From positions 1 through 5,139 of the forward strand of contig JAHFGF010000099.1 of the NCBI GenBank assembly GCA_023247595.1: a DNA stretch of 5,139 nucleotides, read 5' to 3'. How positions within the stretch are numbered: position 1 is the first letter of the stretch; each line of letters starts with the position of its first letter. This DNA comes from Candidatus Omnitrophota bacterium. Its GTDB lineage: Bacteria; Omnitrophota; Koll11; Zapsychrales; Fredricksoniimonadaceae. The position numbers and the translations under genes were made by a program. Positions 1 to 5,139 of the stretch are shown here, in pieces. A model generated the notes under the pieces. The model was not told the DNA's origin, made no database searches, and saw only the letters and a program-made list of their open reading frames with translations.

Positions 1-996
1 ACGATGTCGGCAACTCCGGCGTCCATTCTTGTCTACGGCGGCATTCCGGTTTTTGCCGACATTGAAGAGGATTATTATTGTCTCGATGTTAAATCCGTTG
101 AGAAAAAAATTACCAAACGTACCAAAGCTATCATGGTCGTCGACATTTTTGGCCAGCCGTATGATGCCGACGGTATCCGCGCTTTGGCCAAGAAGCATCG
201 TCTTTGCGTGATCGAAGATTGCGCGCAGGCCCCCGGCGCTCTTTATAAGGGAAAGTACGCGGGAACCGTTTCAGACATGGGCGTGTTTTCATTAAATTAT
301 CATAAGCACATCCATTGCGGTGAAGGCGGCATTGTTGTGACCGATGATGACACCCTCGCGCGGCGTTTACAGCTTATCCGTAATCACGCCGAAACTGTCG
401 TCGAAGATATGGGCGTTAAGGATTTAAATAATATGCTCGGGTTTAACTACCGCATGACTGAGCTTCAGGCCGCGGTTGCCCGCTGTCAGTTGAAGAAACT
501 TAAAAGTTTATTAACTAAACGTTTAAAGAATGTGACTTATCTGGAAAAGAAGTTAAAGAAAATTCCAGCCATTGGCCTGCCGAAAATTCGCAAAGGCTGC
601 CGTCATGCGTTTTATGTTTATCCGATGACGTTTAACGCGTCTGTTGCTGGAGTCAGTCGAGAATCGTTTTTAAAGGCTGTTAAAGCGGAATTGCCGGGCC
701 TCGAATTGCGGGAAAATGAAGGCGGGGCAATCGGCATCGGCTATGTCCGGCCGCTGTACATGCAGCCTTTGTATCAGAAAAAAATTCTCTTCGGCGGCAC
801 GTCTTTTCCGTTTAATTTGGCCTCGCCCCAAGCGCTGTCCAGCTATAAACAAGGGTCGTCGCCGGTTTGTGAACAATTGCATCACAAACAATTGTTCACA
901 CATGAGTTTGTTCATCCGTTTTTAAAAACCAGTGACTTAGACGATGTGGCAGAGGCGTTTGAAAAAGTTTGGCAGTTAAGAGGTCAGCTTAAGTAA
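1..996 (+). CDS. DegT/DnrJ/EryC1/StrS-family PLP-dependent sugar aminotransferase, 5'-truncated by window edge
   Basis: This family moves an amino group from glutamate or glutamine to a keto-sugar nucleotide using pyridoxal phosphate. The frame is open through base 1. The ATG at 4 is not a real start: its residues (MSAT, then GGIPVFADI) match the interior 'TMSAT...GG.PVF.DI' stretch of the family, so roughly 60-80 N-terminal residues lie upstream. Counting from that Met, visible marks are EDCAQ at 71-75 (the Asp pairs with the PLP ring nitrogen), the PLP lysine K101 in YHKHIHCGEGG, and NYRMTEL at 148-154, which is typical of the small-domain hinge. The C-terminal half has the family's usual GYVRPLY and FTHEFVHP elements. 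The gene ends 18 bases before the GNAT gene, so the two are probably co-transcribed. An aminotransferase upstream of an acetyltransferase and an amidotransferase fits formation of the amine that is later acetylated. The sugar and carbon position cannot be assigned. The family call is firm; the substrate is inference. Confidence 0.95.
   Translation, partial: TMSATPASILVYGGIPVFADIEEDYYCLDVKSVEKKITKRTKAIMVVDIFGQPYDADGIRALAKKHRLCVIEDCAQAPGALYKGKYAGTVSDMGVFSLNYHKHIHCGEGGIVVTDDDTLARRLQLIRNHAETVVEDMGVKDLNNMLGFNYRMTELQAAVARCQLKKLKSLLTKRLKNVTYLEKKLKKIPAIGLPKIRKGCRHAFYVYPMTFNASVAGVSRESFLKAVKAELPGLELRENEGGAIGIGYVRPLYMQPLYQKKILFGGTSFPFNLASPQALSSYKQGSSPVCEQLHHKQLFTHEFVHPFLKTSDLDDVAEAFEKVWQLRGQLK
868..900. 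repeat. Perfect 12-bp inverted repeat (9-nt loop) inside the aminotransferase gene
   Basis: The left arm TGTGAACAATTG (868-879) is the exact reverse complement of the right arm CAATTGTTCACA (889-900), with a 9-base loop CATCACAAA between them. It lies wholly in the coding sequence and encodes CEQLHHKQLFT. No T-tract follows directly; the nearest run (919-923) is 18 bases past the stem and belongs to a separate small palindrome, so it does not look like an intrinsic terminator. It could fold as an RNA hairpin or bind a dimeric protein, or it may be a by-product of the codons for QL...QL. The repeat is seen directly; any function is unknown. Confidence 0.85.
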
Positions 997-1003
997 GAAG
1001 TTA

Positions 1004-1010
1004 AAGGGGG
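1004..1010 (+). promoter_or_regulatory. Ribosome binding site supporting the GTG start of the GNAT gene
   Basis: The purine run AAGGGGG ends four bases before the GTG at 1015. It is the only plausible Shine-Dalgarno sequence in the 18-base gap and supports a GTG start over any later ATG. The spacing is slightly short and the run is G-rich rather than a canonical AGGAGG. Confidence 0.6.
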
Positions 1011-1014
1011 CATT

Positions 1015-1566
1015 GTGCGTTTAACAAAGATTAATTTTATCGACGGTAAAAAAGTTTGTTTACGGCAATACGCGTTAAGCGATCTGGACGTGTGGTTTAA
1101 CTGGTTTAATGATGCCGAAGTCGTCAAGCTTATGGACCAGCGCCGCTGGCCGAATACCAAGGAAAAACAAAAACAGTATCTCGAACGCATGAAAAGCAGT
1201 TCTACAGATATGCAGCTGGCTGTTGTCTATAAATCAAATGATCGGTTGATAGGTACCGTCGGATTACACGCCATTGATGCCATCAACCGCAACGCGGATG
1301 TTTCCATTATCATCGGCGATAAAAAGTTTTGGGGCAAGGGTTTAGCTAAGGAGGCCGTTGGGTTATTAATCCATCACGCGTTTTCAATGCTTAATCTGCA
1401 TAAGCTGACGGCTGGTTTTATTGAAGGCAATCAGGTTAGCGAGAAGTTATTCAAATCATTTGGATTTAAAAAAGAGGCTGTGCTGCGTGAACAGGTTTAT
1501 CTTCACGGAACGTACCACAATATTATCCGCATGGGGTTATTGAAAAAAGATTATGCGTTATTGTAA
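1015..1566 (+). CDS. GNAT-family N-acetyltransferase (RimJ/RimL or PseH-like), probable amino-sugar acetylation
   Basis: The product is 183 residues, a normal length for a single-domain GNAT protein. These enzymes transfer acetyl from acetyl-CoA to a primary amine. The acetyl-CoA pyrophosphate loop is visible as KFWGKGLAKEA at 104-114, preceded by the strand ADVSIII (94-100) and followed by the helix VGLLIHHAF. The C-terminal part has the NQVSEKLFKSFGF pattern (139-151) and a GTYHNIIRMGLLK end typical of the RimJ/RimL-like branch, which includes the pseudaminic acid enzyme PseH. The start is GTG with a G-rich Shine-Dalgarno just upstream. Its last 14 bases overlap the next gene in another frame. 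Lying between a sugar aminotransferase and a sugar amidotransferase, it most likely N-acetylates the new amine to give the acetamido group used downstream. RimL-type protein N-terminal acetylation is possible but less consistent with the neighbours. The fold is confident; the substrate is inferred from context. Confidence 0.9.
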   Translation: MRLTKINFIDGKKVCLRQYALSDLDVWFNWFNDAEVVKLMDQRRWPNTKEKQKQYLERMKSSSTDMQLAVVYKSNDRLIGTVGLHAIDAINRNADVSIIIGDKKFWGKGLAKEAVGLLIHHAFSMLNLHKLTAGFIEGNQVSEKLFKSFGFKKEAVLREQVYLHGTYHNIIRMGLLKKDYALL

Positions 1567-2704
1567 ACGCTGCGTACAGCCGGATACGCGTCCGGGTATT
1601 GTTTTTGACGAAGAAGGCATTTGTCCGCCGTGCCGTTTTGCCGAAAAGGCTCCCGAAATTGATTGGGAAGAGCGCCAAAAGGAAATGCAGGAGGTCATTG
1701 CTTGGGGCCGTGCCCACAGCAATGCCGGTTACGACTGCATTGTCACTGTCAGCGGCGGGAAAGACAGCACGCGTCAGGCGCTTTTTGTCCGTGATGAAAT
1801 GGGATTAAAGCCATTGTTGGTCTGCTGCAGTTATCCGCCGGAAGAATTAACAGAACGCGGCGCGTTTAACATCGGCAATTTGATTTCGCTTGGGTTTGAT
1901 TGTGTGACCTCAAGTCCTGATCCCGTAATTTGGAAGGAACTCATGCGTCAGGGATTCTTCAAATACGGGAATTTTTTTAAATCAACGGAAATGGCTCTGT
2001 ATGCCACGGGCCCTCGCGCAGCGATCGCGTATCAGATTCCGCTCGTGTTTTACGGCGAGAATCCGGCGATCACGCTGGGGGAAATGAAAAAGGGATTCAC
2101 GACGAATGCTGACGGCAACACGATGAAGTATTCAAGCAATACGCTGGATGGCGGCAATCCGTCGGGTTTACTTGCGCCGGGTATGACCAGGCAGGACGCG
2201 ATCTGGTATTACTATCCCCAAGATGACGAAATCCAGTGGGCCCAAATGCGCATTGTTTATCTCGGGCATTTTATGAAGGATTTTAATCAATTCAAAAACG
2301 CTGAGGTGGCGATCCAACATGGTTTAAAGATCCGCGACGAAGGGCCTGAAGAAACCGGCAACATCTACGGCTATCATTCGCTGGATGATGATTTTGTGGT
2401 CGCCAATCAGATGATCAAATATCTGAAGTTCGGTTTCGGCCGCGCGACTGAAGAAGTTTTGGAAGCCATCCGCTGGGGAGTGATGACCAGGGAAGAGGCG
2501 TTTGAAGCTATTTTGAAATACGACGGAGTTTGCCATCCCAAATACATTGAAAAATTTTGCCGATTCGCTGGGATAACCGTTGATGAATTCTGGCGGGTTG
2601 TTGAATCTTACCGTAATAAAGCGATTGTTGAGAAAACATCGGATGGAAAGTACAAGGTCAAGGGGCTTGAGGAATTGGTCGGTTCCATGAGGCAGAAGGC
2701 ATGA
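1553..2704 (+). CDS. N-acetyl sugar amidotransferase, WbpG/PseA-type ATP-pyrophosphatase (first of two paralogues)
   Basis: The family adenylates the acetamido oxygen of an amino sugar and replaces it with ammonia, giving an acetamidino group. The 383-residue product starts with MRYCKRCVQPDTRPG and has two cysteine pairs (C4/C7 and C24/C27) that look like a zinc-binding knuckle. The ATP-pyrophosphatase loop is intact: SGGKDST at residues 67-73 (bases 1751-1771). Further family elements are FYGENPA (166-172), YLGHFMKDF (236-244), ETGNIYG (267-273) and NQMIKYLKFGFGRATE (285-300). The length is normal and the frame unbroken. The ATG at 1553 overlaps the GNAT stop by 14 bases and has only a weak purine-rich site upstream (around 1542-1550), which suggests translational coupling. 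Partnership with the HisH and HisF proteins encoded next is known for WbpG, where HisH makes ammonia and HisF passes it on. The sugar modified is unknown. This copy carries the classical nucleotide-binding loop, so it is the best candidate for the catalytic synthetase. Confidence 0.92.
   Translation: MRYCKRCVQPDTRPGIVFDEEGICPPCRFAEKAPEIDWEERQKEMQEVIAWGRAHSNAGYDCIVTVSGGKDSTRQALFVRDEMGLKPLLVCCSYPPEELTERGAFNIGNLISLGFDCVTSSPDPVIWKELMRQGFFKYGNFFKSTEMALYATGPRAAIAYQIPLVFYGENPAITLGEMKKGFTTNADGNTMKYSSNTLDGGNPSGLLAPGMTRQDAIWYYYPQDDEIQWAQMRIVYLGHFMKDFNQFKNAEVAIQHGLKIRDEGPEETGNIYGYHSLDDDFVVANQMIKYLKFGFGRATEEVLEAIRWGVMTREEAFEAILKYDGVCHPKYIEKFCRFAGITVDEFWRVVESYRNKAIVEKTSDGKYKVKGLEELVGSMRQKA
2688..2692 (+). 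promoter_or_regulatory. Ribosome binding site for the hisH-like gene, inside the preceding gene
   Basis: TGAGG lies eight bases before the ATG at 2701, a good spacing, and is embedded in the last codons of the amidotransferase. It supports this start, whose ATG shares bases with the upstream TGA as ATGA. AGAAGG at 2694-2699 is a stronger match but sits too close to the ATG to be useful. Confidence 0.5.
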
Positions 2705-3348
2705 CGGACAATTCTAAAATATTAATTATCGATTACGGCGTCGGCAATCATCAATCGGTGGCCAACGCGCTGGCCGTGCTGGGCTATTCTTTTGAATTAT
2801 CCGGCGATGCAGAGGCGATCCGCCGGGCTTCGGCCTTTGTCTTGCCGGGTGTCGGCGCAATCGGCGAGGCTATGCAAAATCTTGAGCGGTTAAAGATCAT
2901 TGATGTATTAACGAGGGAAGTTATCCAGCATAAAAAACCGATCCTCGGGATTTGTTTGGGCATGCAGATGATGGCGGAGTCTTCACAAGAAGGCGGACAT
3001 CATAAATCATTGGGCTGGATCGAAGGCCGCGTTGTGAAACTTGATCCTGGTCAAGGCCTGCGCGTGCCGCAAGTTGGATGGAACACGGTGCATATTCACG
3101 CGCGCGATCCGTTATTCACCAAAGTCGATGAAGGCGCCAATTTTTATTTTGATCACAGTTATCATTTTGAGTGCGATGAGAAATTTGTGGCGGCGAGTTG
3201 CGCTTACGGCGGCAAAGTGACGGCCGCGGTCAGGAAAAATAATATATTCGGTGTTCAGTTCCATCCGGAAAAAAGCCAGAACAACGGGCTGAGGGTGTTT
3301 AGGTCGTTTTTTAATTACGTCGACGAATTACAGAAAGCGTTTGTCTGA
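2701..3348 (+). CDS. hisH: HisH-type glutamine amidotransferase (glutaminase subunit) dedicated to sugar amidine formation
   Basis: This is a class I (triad) glutaminase of 215 residues, the usual HisH size. It hydrolyses glutamine and delivers ammonia to a HisF partner. The nucleophile is C85 in GICLGMQ (bases 2953-2955); the other two triad residues are H188 and E190 in GVQFHPEKS. LPGVGAIGEAM (48-58) forms the oxyanion/substrate region, and FDHSYHF (150-156) matches the usual 'YFVHSY' element. One departure is visible: the strongly conserved PHxGWN motif is PQVGWN here (123-128). The ATG overlaps the upstream TGA, and the stop overlaps the HisF-like ATG. Flanked by two WbpG-like genes and sugar enzymes, with no other his genes in view, it is most likely the WbpG-pathway version (as in HisH2 of Pseudomonas O-antigen clusters) rather than the histidine-pathway enzyme. 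The family call is firm; the pathway call rests on context and on its HisF partner. Confidence 0.93.
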   Translation: MTDNSKILIIDYGVGNHQSVANALAVLGYSFELSGDAEAIRRASAFVLPGVGAIGEAMQNLERLKIIDVLTREVIQHKKPILGICLGMQMMAESSQEGGHHKSLGWIEGRVVKLDPGQGLRVPQVGWNTVHIHARDPLFTKVDEGANFYFDHSYHFECDEKFVAASCAYGGKVTAAVRKNNIFGVQFHPEKSQNNGLRVFRSFFNYVDELQKAFV

Positions 3349-4223
3349 TGCTTAAGAAACGTTTAACAGCGTGCGTGATTGTTAAAGACAGAAGGGTTGT
3401 TCAGAGTATCGGGTTTAACCGATTTCTTCCCGTGGGCAGCCTTGATGTGACGGTTGAATTTTTAAATCAATGGGGGATTGATGAGATTGTGATTCTTGAT
3501 ATGGACGCAACCGCTCAAGGCCGGCGTCCAAATTACGAACAGATTAAAAAGATTTCAAAAAGAAATTTTGCCCCGTTGGCAGTAGGCGGAGGCATTCGTG
3601 ATGTTGAAGACATGCGGCAACTGATCCATTCCGGCGCGGATAAAATTGTCATCAACACCATTGCCTTTGAACGTCCCCAAATCATCACAGAAGCTGCTGC
3701 CGTATTGGGAACGCAGTGTGTTGTTGTGTCCATGGATGTGCGCAAGAAATCCGACGGGACTTATGAAGTTTTTCGTGATTCAGCCAAAAATCCAACAGGA
3801 AAAAATCCTGTGCAATGGGCGTTGGAAGTGGAAGCCTTAGGAGCCGGTGAAATCTTTTTAAATGCGGTAGACCGTGATGGTTCTAAGCAAGGCTATGATA
3901 TCCAATTGATTCAGAACGTCGCGCAGGCACTTCAAATTCCGGTCATTGCCTGCGGCGGAGTTGGTTCGGCCCAGCATGTGCTTCAAGGTGCGGCACAAAC
4001 CGCGGCATCTGCTTTGGCTGTTGGAAACTTTCTTAACTTCACTCAACAGAGCCCGTCTGTCATCAAGGCTTATTTGTCCCAGCATGGGATTGATGTGCGT
4101 ATGGATACTTATGCCGATTTTAAGGAACATCATTTTGAAGAAGAATTCGGGCGGTTAACCAAAAAATCCGACGATGTGTTAGACCGCCTGCGTTTTGTTT
4201 ATCATCCCGAAGAGGTTATCTGA
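3348..4223 (+). CDS. hisF: HisF-like TIM-barrel protein, ammonia-conducting partner of HisH; imidazole-glycerol-phosphate synthase catalytic Asp lost
   Basis: The product has 291 residues against about 252 for ordinary HisF. The barrel is clear: MLKKRLTACVIVKD at the start, phosphate-binding VGGGIRD (79-85), SMD ending at D130, LNAVDRDG (171-178), ACGGVGS (201-207) and ALAVGNF (222-228). Compared with Thermotoga HisF as I recall it, the alignment is gap-free to residue 130. Catalytic D11 is I11 here (bases 3378-3380), while D130 is kept. The four residues of the ammonia gate are present: R5, E46, K99 and E168 (167 in Thermotoga). This fits a protein that still channels ammonia from HisH but does not make imidazole glycerol phosphate. 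Residues from about 254 to 291 are an added charged tail, with KEHHFEEEFGRL (259-270) and DDVLDRLRFVYHPEEVI after it, that normal HisF lacks. The start overlaps the hisH stop as TGATG. A role serving the adjacent WbpG-like synthetases is inferred. Confidence 0.92.
   Translation: MLKKRLTACVIVKDRRVVQSIGFNRFLPVGSLDVTVEFLNQWGIDEIVILDMDATAQGRRPNYEQIKKISKRNFAPLAVGGGIRDVEDMRQLIHSGADKIVINTIAFERPQIITEAAAVLGTQCVVVSMDVRKKSDGTYEVFRDSAKNPTGKNPVQWALEVEALGAGEIFLNAVDRDGSKQGYDIQLIQNVAQALQIPVIACGGVGSAQHVLQGAAQTAASALAVGNFLNFTQQSPSVIKAYLSQHGIDVRMDTYADFKEHHFEEEFGRLTKKSDDVLDRLRFVYHPEEVI
4211..4215 (+). promoter_or_regulatory. Ribosome binding site for the second amidotransferase, inside the hisF-like gene
   Basis: AGAGG lies seven bases before the ATG at 4223, a near-ideal spacing. 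That ATG shares its A with the upstream TGA stop (TGATG). It supports starting the second amidotransferase here, where the protein begins MQYCARC like its paralogue. Confidence 0.55.
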
Positions 4224-5139
4224 TGCAGTATTGCGCGCGCTGTTTATATCCGGCCAATCATCCGTTGGGAATTACCTTTGACGACGAAGGAGTCTGCAGC
4301 GGCTGCCGTATTCATGAAGAGAAAGATGTATTGGATTGGCAGAAGCGATCAGAGAAATTGGCCAGAATTTTTGACGCGTTTCGTTCCCGTTCCGGGCGCA
4401 ATTACGACTGCATCATTCCTGTTTCCGGCGCGAGGGATTCTCATTTTATCGTGCACACGGTCCGTCATGTTTTTAAGATGCGTCCGTTATTGGTGACGTA
4501 CAACAAGCATTACAATACGCAGTTGGGAATTCGAAATTTGGCGTATTTGCGATCACTGATCGGCGCCGATATTTTGACCTCCACGATCGCGCCGCAGACC
4601 GTCAAGAAGATCACGAAGATTTCACTTAAAAAATTAGCCAGCATGTACTGGCATTGCATCGTCGGTCAGGCGGTTTTTCCCGTCCAGACCGCGGTGCGTT
4701 TTAAAATTCCTTTGATTGTCTGGGGCGCGCATCAGGGCTGCGATCAGGTCGGCATGTATTCCCACACCGACGAAGTTGAGATGACGCGGCGTTACCGCAA
4801 GGATCATGATTTTATGGGGCTGGAAGCGGAAGATTTGGCTGAGGGCGAGGATATTAGTCTTAATGATATTAAACCGTTTTGTTATCCGCACGACAAGGAA
4901 TTGGAAAGCATTGGCGTGCGCGGAATTTTTTTGAGCAACTACATGCGCTGGGACAGCAAGAAACAGCACGAGGACATGCTCAAGATTTATAAATATGAAA
5001 CTGCCGAACAGCACCGTACATTCGATACCTATAATGACGTTGACTGTTTTCATTATTCGGATCTGCACGACTACATCAAGTTTTTAAAGTGGGGTTACGG
5101 CAAAGCAACCGATCATGCCTGCCGGGAAATCCGTCTCAA
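4223..5139 (+). CDS. Second WbpG/PseA-type N-acetyl sugar amidotransferase-like protein, 3'-truncated by window edge
   Basis: An unbroken frame gives 305 residues and continues past the right edge. It is paralogous to the gene at 1553. It begins MQYCARCLYPANHP and has the same two cysteine pairs (C4/C7, C25/C28), a nucleotide-loop region at the same position, LLVTYNKHYNTQLGIRNL (89-106), VWGAHQGCDQVG (166-177), IFLSNYMRWD (235-244) and YIKFLKWGYGKATD (284-297). Relative to the full-length family, some 50-80 residues are probably missing. The ATP-pyrophosphatase loop reads SGARDS at 68-73 (bases 4424-4441): the second Gly of SGGKDS is Ala and the Lys is Arg. The rest shows no sign of decay, so this may be a subfamily trait rather than damage. 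It overlaps hisF as TGATG with a good Shine-Dalgarno, so it is probably made with the same complex. It could modify a second acetamido group, act as a non-catalytic partner, or have different chemistry; the sequence does not decide. Confidence 0.9.
   Translation, partial: MQYCARCLYPANHPLGITFDDEGVCSGCRIHEEKDVLDWQKRSEKLARIFDAFRSRSGRNYDCIIPVSGARDSHFIVHTVRHVFKMRPLLVTYNKHYNTQLGIRNLAYLRSLIGADILTSTIAPQTVKKITKISLKKLASMYWHCIVGQAVFPVQTAVRFKIPLIVWGAHQGCDQVGMYSHTDEVEMTRRYRKDHDFMGLEAEDLAEGEDISLNDIKPFCYPHDKELESIGVRGIFLSNYMRWDSKKQHEDMLKIYKYETAEQHRTFDTYNDVDCFHYSDLHDYIKFLKWGYGKATDHACREIRL

Noticed and set aside
4..6. ATG at base 4 as the real start of the aminotransferase
   Set aside because: The residues that follow match the interior of the family, not an N-terminus, and the frame is open to base 1. 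The conserved N-terminal third must lie upstream of the window.
670..915. Minus-strand open frame of 81 codons and the overlapping plus-strand frame at 716-925
   Set aside because: Both are out-of-frame shadows of the aminotransferase C-terminal half, which matches its family in the main frame.
868..928. Intrinsic transcription terminator formed by the inverted repeat and the T-run at 919-923
   Set aside because: The stem is AT-rich, the T-run is 18 bases away and is part of a small GTTTTTAAAAAC palindrome, and the site is inside an intact gene.
997..1014. Possible promoter in the only intergenic gap
   Set aside because: Eighteen bases are too short for a promoter, and the content is explained by a Shine-Dalgarno run before the GTG start.
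3795..3811. Small hairpin ACAGGA / TCCTGT with an A5 loop in the hisF-like gene
   Set aside because: Six-base arms are common by chance, and the sequence is explained by coding for the conserved N-x-T-G-K region of HisF.
2701..4223. hisH-hisF as part of a histidine biosynthesis operon
   Set aside because: No hisA, hisB, hisG or hisIE is present. The neighbours are amino-sugar enzymes, and the HisF-like protein lacks catalytic Asp11. The sugar amidotransferase role fits better.
4634..5068. 144-codon open frame on the minus strand
   Set aside because: It lies entirely antisense to the second amidotransferase, whose plus-strand frame has clear family motifs throughout. The minus-strand translation resembles no family I know.

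Overview
The window is a compact, single-strand (+) gene cluster for a modified amino sugar. It holds five protein-coding genes with essentially no non-coding space. The proteins are ordinary bacterial families. The closest known parallel is the surface-polysaccharide pathway in which an acetamido group on a sugar becomes an acetamidino (amidine) group: WbpG/HisH2/HisF2 of Pseudomonas O-antigen and PseA of Campylobacter. This points to a bacterium with an O-antigen, capsule or glycosylated surface protein, most likely Gram-negative. The sequence does not support a species assignment. There are no rRNA, tRNA, mobile-element or CRISPR signals.

Layout: (1) positions 1-996 hold a DegT/DnrJ/EryC1/StrS-type PLP sugar aminotransferase that lacks its N-terminus because the window begins inside the gene. 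(2) 1015-1566 is a GNAT N-acetyltransferase with a GTG start. (3) 1553-2704 is an N-acetyl sugar amidotransferase of the WbpG/PseA type with an intact ATP-pyrophosphatase loop. (4) 2701-3348 is a HisH-type glutaminase. (5) 3348-4223 is a HisF-type cyclase-like protein that has lost one of the two catalytic aspartates of histidine synthesis and carries an extra C-terminal tail. (6) 4223-5139 is a second, divergent WbpG/PseA-type protein that runs off the right edge. The last four junctions are start/stop overlaps, so genes 2-6 look translationally coupled.

The gene order follows the expected chemistry. The aminotransferase would put an amine on a keto-sugar nucleotide and the GNAT would acetylate it. 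HisH would release ammonia from glutamine, HisF would conduct it, and the WbpG-like enzyme would activate the acetamido oxygen with ATP and install the nitrogen. The exact sugar and carbon position cannot be read from this window.

The points most worth a second look are the HisF core (catalytic Asp11 replaced by Ile while the ammonia-gate residues remain), its roughly 38-residue tail, the two WbpG-like paralogues flanking one HisH/HisF pair (the second with SGARDS in place of SGGKDS), and a perfect 12-bp inverted repeat inside the aminotransferase gene.
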